DNA from: Spiroplasma endosymbiont of Lonchoptera lutea
Lineage (GTDB): Bacteria; Bacillota_I; Bacilli_A; Mycoplasmatales; Nriv7
DNA: 64,000 nt
Reading direction: 5' to 3'
NCBI RefSeq assembly: GCF_964019715.1
Contig: NZ_OZ026463.1
Location: forward strand, 248,001 to 312,000
Part shown: positions 43,694 through 54,999 of the stretch, one piece after another
Position numbering within the stretch: the first letter of the stretch is position 1
How the letters are laid out: each line of letters begins with the position of its first letter
Made by a program: the position numbers and the translations under genes
Notes under the pieces: model-generated
Databases searched by the model: none
What the model was told of the DNA's origin: nothing
What the model saw: the letters and a program-made list of their open reading frames with translations, nothing else

Positions 43694-44749
43694 CTAATGT
43701 TGTTTTTTAAACTGGTGATGGCGTTTTTTAATTATATCGGGAACATTAATTTTTATTGCCCGCGAATCATACAATCAAGATGCGACAAAATGCGTATTAC
43801 TAATTTTAAAAAATGGTGGATGAGCAACAAAATCAATATCCAAAGCATACTCATTTCTAGTAACAAAAGCATCACCGATAATATTATTAAAATTAGAAGG
43901 AACACTTCCCGGAATTGAATATAACTTTTGCCCTAAATTAACATCTGGCATTGACTGAATTAACCCTCAAGTATATGGATGTTTACTGTTATATAATACT
44001 TCTTTACTTTTTCCATACTCAATAATCTTTCCAGCATACATTATAGCAATCCGGTCAGCAATTGAACCAACAACCCCTAAATCATGGGAAATAAAAATAA
44101 TTGAAACATTAAAAACATCTTTAATTTCACGAATTAATTCCAAAATTTCTGCTTGAATTGTTGGATCTAACGCTGTTGTTGGTTCATCAAAAATAATAAT
44201 CTTTGGTTGACATAACAGAGCTACGGCAATACACACTCGTTGTCGCATTCCCCCCGATAATTGATGAGGATATAACTTCATTACTTGATTAGCATTAGTA
44301 ATACCCACTCTTAACATTAAATTAATTGCATCTTGTTTAGCATCTTTTTTACTTGCAGAACGAAAATTTATTAATGCCCCCTCAATTAACTGTAAACCAA
44401 TTTTCATTGTCGGATTTAAAGCAGTCATTGGATTTTGAAATACTTGTGAAATAACTCTGCCTCGTAATTCTGATTCTTCTCAATCTGACTCATCAAATTT
44501 AGTAACATCAATCCCATCAACAATTACCCTGCCCTCTTCAATAACAGCAGCATTTGATAATAATCCAATTAATGTTGAAGTAATAACTGACTTACCACTA
44601 CCAGATTCACCAATAATTGCTAAAACTTCTTTTTCATAAAGTTCAAATCCCGTATTACGAATAACTGTATTATGAGTTTTTTTAGCTTTATTGTAAAAAG
44701 TTACCTTTAAATCTTCAATTTTAACCATAATTTTCTCTTTTTTACTCAT
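43694..44749 (-). CDS. oppD: oligopeptide ABC transporter ATPase OppD
   Basis: 351 residues, normal size. Walker A GESGSGKS, Q-loop QNPMTALNP, signature LSGGMRQR, Walker B IIIFDEPTTALD, H-loop ISHDLGVV, then HPYTWGLIQSMP. Start overlaps the oppC stop as TAATG. AAGGAAG site eight bases upstream. Confidence 0.95.
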
Positions 44750-45660
44750 TATTGTGACTTCCTTATAATATCTTGAATGCCATTACCAATTAATTGAATT
44801 GCAATCGTAATAACCATTAAAGTTATTACAGGAACAATAATTTGTCGCGGATATACTAATGCCGTTAATCGTGCTTTATTAATCATATTACCTAAAGTAA
44901 TCGCATCCGGCACTGATAAACCAATAAAACCTAATGAAGCTTCACTAATAATTGCAATCGGAATTGTTGCGACTAAACCAGTAATAATAATTGGCAAGGC
45001 CACCGGAATAAAATTAATTAATTGTTGATATCACGGCGTTCCTAAAATTTTTGAAGCAACAAAATAATCTAACTGCTTATTTTTTAATACTTGTGCTCTT
45101 ACTTGCAAACTCATATTAATTCATGCCGTTAATGTTAACCCTAATGCCATCGTTCAAAAAGTTGGTTGCAACGCTGTTGCCACAATTATTAAAATTAAAA
45201 TGCTGGGAATATTTGTTAAAATTTTAATAATAAACTGCAAAATTTTATCAACTTTACGATAATAACCCATTAATAGACCTAAAGTAACCCCAACAATTAA
45301 ATCAACAATAACAACAACAAATGCCAAACCTAAAGAATATCTGGTAGCATGCCATAACATCGCTCAAACATCTCTTCCTTGTCCATCAGTACCAAAAATA
45401 TATCCGTTTTTAAAAAACCCATAATGTTGTTGTTCAGGTTTTAAAAGATTAGCATCAGTTCATATTAGTGGAAAAATTAAAGAAAGTAAAATTAACAAAC
45501 CAAAAATAATTATTCCTGCTAAAGCAAAACGATTAGCAATAATTGCTAAATAAAACTCTCGCGAACGATTAATCGGTTTTGTTGCCAATTTTTCTGTTGT
45601 CAGAAAATTTTGACGAACTAATTTAAAGTTTTTAAAATCTTCAGAATTTGTTTTTTTCAT
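44749..45660 (-). CDS. oppC: oligopeptide ABC transporter permease OppC
   Basis: 303 residues, six predicted spans, one N-terminal (about 41-64). FGTDGQGRDVWAMLWHATRYS is the typical OppC periplasmic motif, and the EAA loop reads ISEASLGFIGLSVPDAITLGNM. Twelve bases after oppB. Confidence 0.94.
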
Positions 45661-45672
45661 TAATAATAACCC

Positions 45673-46620
45673 CTATCCAATTCTTGTCCGTGGATCTAAT
45701 ATCGTATATAAGATATCACGAATAAAGAAACCAATAACCGTAATAAAACTTAAAACTAAAACCACACCCATAACAACATCATAATCCTTAGCTTGAATCG
45801 CTCTAATTAGAATTTGTCCACTTCCCGGAATCGCAAACACTGTTTCAATAATAATTGAACCAATCATTGATGCTAAAACTGCTAACGGTAAAAAAGTGGC
45901 AATGGGAAAAAATGCTGGTTTTAAAACATGTCTTCAAGTTATTCGCCGATTTTTACAACCTTTAATTTTTGCAAATTGAACATACTGCGAACTAAACTCT
46001 TGTTGAATTGATGTTCGTAAATAACGCATATACCCAGCAACACTAGGAAGTGCAATTGCTAATGAAGGTAATATTAAAGTTATCGGATTTAAGGGGTCAT
46101 AAATATATGGAATATGAACTTTAAAAGCAAATAATAATAGCAAAATCGCAAAAACAAACGAAGGGATTGCAAAACCGGCAGCAATAAACACTGTTGCTAA
46201 ACTATCAATTAATGTCCCTGGTCTTCTACCAACAAAAATCCCTAAAGGAATACCAATACATAAAGCAATAACTAAACCAAGAAAACCAACGCGAAAGGAA
46301 ACCAATAACTTTTGAAATAAAAATTGTTCTACTAATTGCTGGGGATACAAAAATATTGAAATTCCTAATTGCCCTTTAGTAACTAAATTAGCAAAATATT
46401 TCCCATATCTTACTCAAATACTAAGATCTAAACCTAACTGGTCACGAATTATTTTTTGAGCATCTTTAGATAAACTAGGATCAACAGCTGCTTCATTACC
46501 ACGAATCGCATTCATTAAAAAGAAAACAATTGTTAACACGATTCAAGCAATAACAATAAATTCAACAATCAAAAACACATATTTCTTTATAGACTGTTGC
46601 AAATTATAACTTAATAACAT
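45673..46620 (-). CDS. oppB: oligopeptide ABC transporter permease OppB
   Basis: 315 residues, six spans. The cytoplasmic EAA region YVQFAKIKGCKNRRITWRHVLKPA precedes IETVFAIPGSGQILIRAI. Start preceded by AAGGAGAAAATAAA. TGA codons at conserved Trp positions. Confidence 0.94.
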
Positions 46621-46642
46621 TTTATTTTCTCCTTACTAATTT

Positions 46643-49096
46643 CTAGATACTTAAATCATCTTTATTAAATGCCTCACATCCTTTTAAAGGAAAGATTGAA
46701 TTATTTGGTTTATTTTGACAATTATATCCTCATTGCACCTCAGGCATATTTGTCCCTGCTGCTTGTGAATAACCCAAAATTCTTTCTCCCGCCCATCCAG
46801 CACTAGAATTACTTAGCATAATAACTGGTGATTCTAATTTAATTATCGCTTCTAAAATCGCATAAATGCGAAAAGCAATATGAGGGGCAAAAGTTGCTAA
46901 ACCACTAATAGCATAATCTTTATCTTGGGGCATTTTAAAACCAGTTTCTTTATCAAATAAACTCGCTAAGCCATCACCAAACTTATTTTGTAAAATAGCA
47001 TTTAATTGCTGAAAATTATCAATATTATTTTCCCTATTTTTCACTAAACCATTAACAGCAAAGTTATTACCATTAGTATCATACGGTGTAAATAAAGCAT
47101 TTAACCACAAAAATTCAGATGGGGTAACTTCAAAGTCTTTAAAAAATGAATTAGAATTTCTAAGTTCTGTTACAGAATTAAATTTTTTAATAAAATTTTC
47201 ATAAAAATTTCATGTTCCGGTTGGATTTTGTACATATCGTAAATCACCCTGATCTCAATAAACCTTAGCAAGAATTTCTAAATAATCAAAAGCATTAATT
47301 TTTTTACCTTTCACACTACTGTATAATAAATCATATTCACCAACGCCTAATTTGCTTAAAAAGATTGACCGCGCCTGCCCTTCCAATTTAATGTTAATTT
47401 CTGGAAAATTGCGTTCAATTTTTTGTTTTAAAAGCAACATCGCATCACTAGCAGTTGTTGATGCTGATAAATCATATAATAATGTTAATGTCTCTTTACC
47501 ACTACTCATTAACCGATATTTATTATAAAATTTTTGGGCAATTGCTTTATTATGTAAACGATCAGTACGATCAATATTTGCTTGCACTTTATCATAAAAC
47601 ACTCGTTGATCAAAACGATAATACGCTAACGGTACTCGATCTTGTTTTGCATTATCACCGACAACATCCACTTCATACTTTGGTTGTCCATTATCAGTTA
47701 CTAAAGTTTCTCTAAAAGCCGTATCATTACCATCATTACGACTTAATAAAGTTGTTAAAGTATCAGCCGGAATACCCCCATTATCATTTTGACTAAGCAA
47801 AAACTCATGGCGATCAATTCCATATTGAATCGCATTTCGTAAATACCGTCCTTTTTCATTATCAAATTTATTACTTGTATTATTAAAAGCTAAATATTCT
47901 GAATCTCTTGTGGACATTCCTTGAAATAAAAACCGGCGTAAGACGGGATTATTTAAAAATCGTGGTAATAATTCTTTGGGAATATCTGATTTTCCAACAA
48001 CACCCGATTCAAATAAAATTGATGATGTTACGGTATCTTGGACTACTTTATACTTTCAAGCATTAGCCGAAATTCTTTCACGATCTCAATAATCTTCATT
48101 TTTCAGAAAAACCGTATCATTATCAAAATCAGTACGATAAATTTTAAAAGCACCATTACCTAAAACCGTATCTTTAGAAGTACCTCAAAGATTACCATAT
48201 TTTGCAATAACATCTTTTCTTGAAGGAAGTAACGCCGGAGAAAACAACTTTTTAATAAAATCTGCCGTTAACTTTGCAACTGCTGTCGGATTAAAACCAG
48301 TTGCAAAATTAATATATAATAAGTCATTACCAATTGCTTTAATCCCCAAATTATCTTCACTAACTTTTTTGTCTAAATATGCTTTAGCATTATTAATTCC
48401 CACTTTACTAGTATCCGTTAAATCATCAACATTAGCAGAACCATTACTAGCATCCAAAACATAACGAACACTATTAACAAAATCAGATGCCAAAACATTT
48501 TTGCCATCATGTCACAATGCTGGTCGCTCCTGAAAAAACTCTTGACCATTTTCGCGATAAGGTAAATCTTTATTAGCAAATGGTGCATATCTTAGTTTGA
48601 TAATAAATTCTTTAAATTTTCGTGATTCATTATTATTTACTTTATCACCATAATTAACAACAAAAATATCTTTCGCAACGCCATACCAAAATTCAGTTGT
48701 ACTAGAAATTACTCTTGTACTTTCATTAGCAATAGCATTTAATTGCTGATTTAATTGACTAGGATTTGTTAAAACCTTATCTAAATCTAAATTTTCATTA
48801 TTAATATCCATTTCCTTAATAACAACACCCTGATTGCCATTTACTTTTGTCATTTCTAACACTTCATTACTTGATTTTTGATCAGCCGGAGCATTATGAA
48901 ATAATCCTTCAATAAAAGCAAATAAATATTGCGAATTATAACTATGTTTATCATATTTTAAATAATTCAATGATTTAATGGCATCCGCTTGAGCAATAAC
49001 AAAATTAAGCGACATTGAATTACAAGCCACTAAAAATAATACTGAATTTATTATTGTTATTTTAGATAAAATTATTTTAAGTAGGTTTCTTTTCAT
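46643..49096 (-). CDS. oppA: oligopeptide-binding lipoprotein OppA
   Basis: 817 residues. Signal peptide with lipobox: MKRNLLKIILSKITIINS then VLFLVAC with the lipid-bearing Cys near residue 26. The body is much larger than Gram-positive OppA, as is usual in mollicutes; identification rests on the lipoprotein signal, size and operon order rather than a diagnostic motif. ATG 49096 is favoured because it places the basic N-region right before the hydrophobic core; a longer frame upstream has no better ribosome site. Confidence 0.85.
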
Positions 49097-49128
49097 ATTT
49101 TTTCTTATAACCTCAAACTTTTTATAAA

Positions 49129-49164
49129 AAAGTGTGCCAATTATTTGTTTAGAAAGCACACTTT
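49129..49164 (-). terminator. terminator-like hairpin in the oppA leader
   Basis: AAAGTGTGC / GCACACTTT stem with an 18-base loop, followed on the minus strand by a T-run (TTTTTTAT). It lies between the promoter and the oppA ATG, so it could attenuate the operon. Confidence 0.6.
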
Positions 49165-49209
49165 ATAAAATGAATAACCAATGATGTCATTCTTTTTATA
49201 TTGACAATA

Positions 49210-49238
49210 ATATTACTAGATTTTCCTATCTATGTCAA
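49210..49238 (-). promoter_or_regulatory. opp operon promoter
   Basis: Perfect minus-strand TTGACA (49233-49238), 17-bp spacer, TAATAT (49210-49215). The best sigma-A promoter match in the window, 110-140 bp before oppA. Confidence 0.75.
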
Positions 49239-49254
49239 GAATTAAATGCGGGAC

Positions 49255-49802
49255 GGTCGCGTTTAGTTTTCTTAGGTATTGCTTTGAAGAAGTAAAACAA
49301 TCAGCTAATTATATTATTTAATTACTAAACTAACCCTGCCTTTCTTGTTGTTGTCATTTTTATTCATTACCATTTTATCATATTATTGAATTTTTACACA
49401 ATGAAAAATTATTAATTTTATTAAATTTTAACTAATATTTTTGCTTACTTAAATCTATTATATTTATTTGTTATAGCATTACCTTTATAATTAATTCAAC
49501 TATCATCATTTTTATTATTATATTTATTTCATAATGACTTTTTATTTCATAATGACTTTTTATATATTTCTTTTCTGATTTCTATTTCTGAATTAATATT
49601 TTCATTAATATAATGTAATACATTTAATTTGTTTAAATTTGCCATTTTTAAATGTAATAAGTTATTTAAATTCTTATGATTATATATTTTTGCTCCATAT
49701 CCTAATTGTTGTTTTATTAAATGCGATACATCGCTTTCAATGCTACAACCGATATTTCATTCTAAATTTTGGTTATGAATACCTTGCTTATTATTACTGA
49801 AA
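49255..49802 (-). mobile_element. ISLre2-type element, right-end fragment (inverted)
   Basis: Starts GGTCGCGTTTAGTTTTCTTA and carries the non-coding tail plus the C-terminal coding part, cut by IS30-A copy 5 at CTGAAA. Flanking ATGCGGGAC on the left has no partner on the other side. Confidence 0.87.
49445..49802 (-). pseudogene. UPF0236 transposase, C-terminal fragment
   Basis: About 119 codons, from FSNNKQGIHNQNLEWNIGC to TAA. Relative to the 16720 copy it contains an 18-bp in-frame tandem duplication (a repeated KSLWN unit). Confidence 0.85.
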
Positions 49803-50865
49803 CCTGAATTGTAAATATAAATGGGACAGTTTTTTAAAATAATTGTATTAAATCTATTGGTCTTTTATAAGATAATGATTTTCTGGGTGTAGAATTAATT
49901 TGAAATGCTATAGAATTTAAGTCTTTTTGTTTATATGAAGATAAATCAGTAGATTTTGGTAAATATCTTCTTAAAATACCATTATTGTTCTCATTTAAAC
50001 CTCTTTGACAAGGTTTGCCGGCATCTGCAAAATAAATTTTAACATTACAATTTTTTTCAATTAATTTTCATTTACTAAATTCTTTACCACGATCAAAAGT
50101 AATAGTTTTAATTGTTCCTGGTATTAATTTTGAAATAAATTTTATTATACTTTGTGTAATACTTTCTGCTTTATGATTTTTAGTTTTCAAAAGAATTGTG
50201 GTTTTTGATCATATATCAGCTAAAGTAATAATAGAACTTTTATGATCTTTACCAACGATAGTATCTCCCTCTAAATGGCCAAATTCTTGTATATTTTTAA
50301 TATTTGGAATGATTAAATTTCTTTCATGAATAGATTTACAATTATTAATTCTGCCCCTAGTTTCTTTTTGTTTATGAGGTTTATTTTTGCCTTTTCTCAA
50401 TAAATTTTTTTCATCAAAACCCATTCGATTTGTTTTAAACATGTTATATAAAGTTTTTGTTGAAATATTTTTTATTTTATTTTTCTTTAAAAAATCAGCA
50501 ATTATATCAAGAGCATAATTTTTAGTAATTAACAAATGATTGATAGTATTAATTTCTGTTAAAGTTAAAATTATTAATTTTCTACCTGCATTTTGTTTAT
50601 TTTTTTGAACTTGATTCAATATTTCTAATGGTAATAAGTTTTGATTTAATAATTTACAAACTCTGTGTACAGTTGATTTACTATAATCAATTACTTTTGC
50701 TATTTTACGAATAGAAAATCCATAACTTTTATATTCTTTTATTGCTATTATTGATTCAATAGTCAGATACTTATACATTGTGCTAATTCCTTTCTTTTCT
50801 TAATTATAGAATTAACACAATTTGTTTTTTATATAAGTGTCCTTTTTTTAATTTTACATTTCAGG
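49803..50865 (-). mobile_element. IS30-type A element, copy 5
   Basis: Both inverted ends present; 1063 bp because of two extra T in the run near the right end. Flanked on both sides by ISLre2 right-end sequence in opposite orientations. Confidence 0.92.
49834..50778 (-). CDS. IS30-family transposase A, copy 5
   Basis: Intact 314 residues; Ala to Val in the HTH (IAKVIDYSK) compared with copy 3. Confidence 0.92.
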
Positions 50866-51059
50866 GTAAGTAAAAATATTAGTTAAAATTTAATAAAATT
50901 AATAATTTTTTATTGTGTAAAAATTCAATAATATGATAAGATGGTAATGAATAAAAATGACAATAACAAGAAAGGCAGGGTTAGTTTAGTAATTAAATAA
51001 TATAATTAGCTGATTGTTTTACTTCTTCAAAGCAATACCTAAGAAAACTAAACGCGACC
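50866..51059 (+). mobile_element. ISLre2-type element, right-end tail
   Basis: Begins right at the transposase stop codon and ends AACTAAACGCGACC. Near-identical to 49255-49450 in reverse and to 17992-18195. Confidence 0.87.
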
Positions 51060-51623
51060 TAGCAACGATACCAATAACAATTATTGCTTGATGTGGATTA
51101 GCATTACCAAATAATGCTTGACTATTAAGAATTAATAAAACCAAATTAATAATAAGAAATGATGTTACCACTAATGCTAAATTAACAATTAACGACCATC
51201 CAAAACTAAGAAATAATTTTCTTCCTTGTGAAGTAGAATATGCTACTTCCCCAGCTTTAGCTAAAGTATATAAACTACTACGATGATAAGTTCAAGGTAA
51301 TATTTTAACTATTAAATGATGTGGTTGTTGCTTTTTGTAATGAAAAGGCGTTAATTGAAAAAACTGACTTTTAATTTCATAACTAGTAGTTTTTTGAACT
51401 TTTTTCTCAACAAAACCAAACTTCTTTAAATAAGCATCAACAAATTCTTTTCCTGTTAAATTAGCACTGTTAGTATTTCTAATAATTGATGAATATATTC
51501 AAGTAGCAAATCAAGTTATTAATAAAATTCCAACTAAAATCCCAAAAACTATTAATGCTATTAATAGTTTTTGGGAATATTACTAGCGATATTTATTTCC
51601 AAAAATAATGTTTTTAATTGCAT
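51060..51623 (-). pseudogene. truncated and frameshifted membrane-protein gene
   Basis: ATG 51623 with AAAGGAG upstream encodes MQLKTLFLEINIAS and stops within 21 codons at a palindrome (51541-51575). After it another frame stays open to the ISLre2 end: a membrane span (LIALIVFGILVGILLITWF), a soluble part with LTGKEFVDAYLKKFGF and SLYTLAKAGEVAYSTSQG, then a second membrane region. Spacing faintly recalls YugP-type membrane zinc peptidases, but no HExxH is present, so I do not assign it. The 3' end is lost. Confidence 0.55.
51541..51575. repeat. perfect 16-bp palindrome with 3-base loop
   Basis: CCCAAAAACTATTAAT - GCT - ATTAATAGTTTTTGGG. It lies at the frameshift of the broken gene and has no T-run, so it looks like a fold-back duplication rather than a terminator. 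Confidence 0.8.
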
Positions 51624-51680
51624 ATTATGCTCCTTTAATAAAATTATGACAATATTTTATCATATATTGCAACAACAAAA

Positions 51681-51708
51681 AATAACCTCAGTATTTATTG
51701 AGGTTATT
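51681..51708 (-). terminator. terminator of the ribosomal protein cluster
   Basis: AATAACCTCA / TGAGGTTATT stem, minus-strand T-run, 15 bp after rplQ. Confidence 0.85.
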
Positions 51709-51723
51709 AATCGGATTTATTAT

Positions 51724-52083
51724 TTAAACTAATTCAATATAAACCATTGGGGCATTATCGCCTTTACGGTCATCAGTTTTTAAAAGTCTCGTATAGCCCC
51801 CAGATCTTTCATTATATCGCTTAGCAATATCAGTAAATAATTTTTGTAAAACTGTTTCTGTTTCATTAACATCAATATTTCGTAAAATACTTGATGCTTG
51901 TCTTCTAGCATGCAAATCTTGTCTTTTTGCTAAGGTAATTAATTTATCAATTGTTTTTCTTAATTCTTTAGCTCGTTTTTCAGTTACAAGCAATCTTTCA
52001 TGAACAACTAATTCTGTTGCTAAATTACGCATTAATCCTTGTCTTCAGCTAGTATTTTTACCGCGTTTTTGAATAAATGACAT
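51724..52083 (-). CDS. rplQ: 50S ribosomal protein L17
   Basis: 119 residues. Start is upstream of a TGA-encoded Trp ([20 protein letters not shown]). Family marks: [24 protein letters not shown] and [28 protein letters not shown] precedes the ATG. Last gene of the cluster. Confidence 0.97.
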
Positions 52084-52100
52084 ATTCTTTGTTCCTCCTT

Positions 52101-53051
52101 TTATTCTCGTTTAAAAGTTAGCCCTAATGCTAATAATTTCTCTTTAATTTCATTAAAGGATTTTCTTCCTAAATTTTTCGTTGCTAAAATATCATTTTCT
52201 GTTTTATCAGTTAAATCACCAATCGTAACAATTTCTGCTCGTTTTAAACAATTATATGAACGCACCGTTAAGTCTAATTCTTCAATCGGTTTTTCTAATT
52301 CATCTGTTTCTTGTTTTTCAGAAATAGAAATAATTTCTAATGATTGTGCTTGTTCACTTAAACTAACAAAATGTTCTAAATGAGCAATTAAAATCTTCGC
52401 AGCAATCGCAATTGCTTCTACAGGAGTAACCGAACCATCGGTTGTTAATTCTAAAACTAATTGCTCTAAATCAGCACTTTTTCCCACTTTAGTTGGTTCA
52501 ACACTATATTTAACATTAACAATTGGTGAATAATTAGAATCCATAGGAATAATCCCAATATTAGTAATTAAGCGTTTATTATCATCAAATGATTTATAAC
52601 CACGAGAATTTTGAGCATACATTGTCATTTCTAATTTACCACCTTTAGCAACAGTAGCAATTAAATAATCACCATTTAATATTTCAACTCCTAACGGACA
52701 AACAATCATTGAAGCTAATACTTCACCAGCTCCAGCATCTACTTTTAGTGAAACACTTTCTTCTTCTTTAAAAACAGTACTATCAATTTTTAAAATAATA
52801 CCTTTTAAATTTAAAATAATTTGAGCAACATTTTCAACAACCCCTTTAATTGTTGAAAACTCATGACTAGCCCCTTTAATATCAACACCATAAATTGAAG
52901 CTCCCGGTGTTGCTGCTAATAAAGTTCTTCGTAAAGCGTTACCAATAGTATTACCAAATCCTCTTTCTAATGGTTCTACTATAAAGCAACCGAAATTTTT
53001 ACTAGTACTTTCAGTTTGTAATTTAAAATTTGGTCTAACAAATTGTTTCAT
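52101..53051 (-). CDS. rpoA: RNA polymerase alpha subunit
   Basis: 316 residues. N-terminal assembly domain (EPLERGFGNTIGNALRRTLL) and C-terminal domain (LDLTVRSYNCLKRAEIVTIG, then LGRKSFNEIKEKLLALGL) that contacts UP elements and activators. Three bases after rpsK. Confidence 0.98.
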   Translation of the reverse strand: MKQFVRPNFKLQTESTSKNFGCFIVEPLERGFGNTIGNALRRTLLAATPGASIYGVDIKGASHEFSTIKGVVENVAQIILNLKGIILKIDSTVFKEEESVSLKVDAGAGEVLASMIVCPLGVEILNGDYLIATVAKGGKLEMTMYAQNSRGYKSFDDNKRLITNIGIIPMDSNYSPIVNVKYSVEPTKVGKSADLEQLVLELTTDGSVTPVEAIAIAAKILIAHLEHFVSLSEQAQSLEIISISEKQETDELEKPIEELDLTVRSYNCLKRAEIVTIGDLTDKTENDILATKNLGRKSFNEIKEKLLALGLTFKRE

Positions 53052-53054
53052 TTA

Positions 53055-53444
53055 TTAACCTCTTGGCCTTTTAGGGGGACGACATCCATTATGAGGAATT
53101 GGTGTTACATCTTTAATACTTGTAATTTCTAAACCAGCTGCTTGTAAGCTTCTAACAGCAGCATCTCTTCCAGGACCAGGTCCTTTACACTGAACTTCAA
53201 TCGTTCTCATTCCATGTTCCATTGATACCTTAGCAACTTGTTCTGCTACCATTTGTGCAGCATAAGGGGTTGATTTCTTTGTTCCTTTAAAACCAATTGC
53301 ACCAGCCGCACATCAAGCAATAACATTGCCTAATTCATCAGTCATTGTTACAATTGTATTGTTAAATGTTGAATGAACATGGGAGATTCCTTTTAAAATA
53401 TTCTTTTTTTGTCTTTTCTTTGCAACTTTTTCTATTTTTGCCAT
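53055..53444 (-). CDS. rpsK: 30S ribosomal protein S11
   Basis: 129 residues from the ATG after [32 protein letters not shown] near the start, [18 protein letters not shown] and [17 protein letters not shown] at the end. TGA gives the Trp in VIAWCAAG. Confidence 0.97.
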
Positions 53445-53464
53445 CGTGTTACCTCCGCTTCTTA

Positions 53465-53833
53465 CTATTTTTTCTTATTAGCAACTGTTTGTCTGCGATC
53501 TCTTTTTGTTCTGGCATTTTGTTTAGTAGATTGACCATGAACTGGTAAACCTTTACGATGACGAATACCACGATAACAACCAATTTCCATTAATCGTTTA
53601 ATATTTAATTGGGTTTCGCGTCGTAACTCACCTTCTACTTTATAATCTTTAGATATTTCTGTTCTAATATTTGTTAGTTGCTCTTCTGTTAATTGTTTAA
53701 CACGAATATTTTTATCAATACTACATTGTTTTAAAATCTTTTGAGCATTTGATAAACCAATCCCATAAACATATGTTAAAGCAACAACAACTCTTTTATC
53801 ATTAGGGATTTCTACTCCTGCAATTCTTGCCAT
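53465..53833 (-). CDS. rpsM: 30S ribosomal protein S13
   Basis: 122 residues. [40 protein letters not shown] and the basic tail are diagnostic. Confidence 0.97.
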   Translation of the reverse strand: MARIAGVEIPNDKRVVVALTYVYGIGLSNAQKILKQCSIDKNIRVKQLTEEQLTNIRTEISKDYKVEGELRRETQLNIKRLMEIGCYRGIRHRKGLPVHGQSTKQNARTKRDRRQTVANKKK

Positions 53834-53849
53834 ATTTAACCTCCTATTT

Positions 53850-53963
53850 TTAACCTTGTCTTTGTTTGTGCTTTGGAGTTTTACAAATTACTCGCACACA
53901 TTTTTTTCTATTAATTATTTGACATTTATCACAAATTTTTTTAACTGATGATCTTACTTTCAT
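53850..53963 (-). CDS. rpmJ: 50S ribosomal protein L36
   Basis: 37 residues: [14 protein letters not shown] then two further zinc ligands (C27 and H32), ending TPKHKQRQG. Between infA and rpsM as in other Firmicutes. Confidence 0.95.
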   Translation of the reverse strand: MKVRSSVKKICDKCQIINRKKCVRVICKTPKHKQRQG

Positions 53964-53989
53964 TTAATTTTTCTCCTTTTACTATTTTT

Positions 53990-54223
53990 TTACTTATGAC
54001 GATAAGTAATCCGCCCACGTTTTAAATCATATGGAGAGAGTTCAATAATTACTTTATCACCTGGTAAAATCCTAATGAAATTCATGCGAATTTTACCAGA
54101 AACGTGAGCTAAAATAACCGCATTGTTTTTTAATCTTACCTTAAACTCAGTATTAGGTAAACATTCAATAACAATCCCTTCCACTTCAATAATATTTTTA
54201 TTTTCTTTTTCTTTGGTGGCCAT
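53990..54223 (-). CDS. infA: translation initiation factor IF-1
   Basis: 77 residues, OB fold. [36 protein letters not shown] and [16 protein letters not shown]. Its start lies beside the map stop (GAATTAAATG). Confidence 0.96.
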   Translation of the reverse strand: MATKEKENKNIIEVEGIVIECLPNTEFKVRLKNNAVILAHVSGKIRMNFIRILPGDKVIIELSPYDLKRGRITYRHK

Positions 54224-54994
54224 TTAATTCCCTTCTTCCATTGAGTATGGATTAGCAGTTAAAACTTCATATCCCTTTGCAGTTACTAGAATTGTATGTT
54301 CAAAATGAGCTGAATATGTACCATCAAGGGACACAACTGTTCAATTATCACTTAAAACTCTAGTTTCATCAGTACCAATTTGTACCATTGGTTCAATACA
54401 AATTGTCATTCCTGCCACTAGTTTTAAGCCATAGTCATATTTACCATAATTAGGAATATATGGTTCTTCATGTAATTGTTTACCAATCCCATGTCCCGTA
54501 TAATTTTTTGGTAAATGATACCCTTGTTGCTCAACAAATTGTTGAATTGTTGCCCCAATAGTACCAATTCTAACGCCCGGAGCAATAATTGCTATTGCCT
54601 TATTTAAGGCTTCTTCCGTTACAGTGATTAACTTTTGATATTCCGCTTTAATTTGACCAACGCCAACAGTAATGGCCGCATCCGCAAAGTGTCCATCAAC
54701 AACAGCACCAGCATCAATTGATACTAAATCACCTGTCTTAATAATTTGATTATTAGCAATTCCATGAATTAATTCATTGTTAATAGAAACACAAATATGA
54801 TTAGGAAAACCATAATAACCTTTAAACGCTGTTTTAGCATTATTTTCTTTTAACACTCTTGCTGCTATTATATCAAGATCGCGTTTTTTTATTCCGGGAA
54901 TAATTGCCTTTTTAACTTCAGCTAACATTTTAGCAACTACTTTTCCCGCAGCACGCATTGCTTTAATTTCCAACTCATTTTTAACAGTAACCAT
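54224..54994 (-). CDS. map: methionine aminopeptidase, type I
   Basis: 256 residues. Metal ligands in SIDAGAVVDGHFADAA, TGHGIGKQLHEEP and the Glu of MTICIEPM; the last ligand lies in SAHFEHTILV, read through TGA at 54341. Removes the initiator Met after deformylation. Confidence 0.95.
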
Positions 54995-54999
54995 TTATT

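Noticed and set aside
51060..51623. Functional membrane zinc metallopeptidase
   Set aside because: No HExxH motif, frame broken after 21 codons and 3' end missing.
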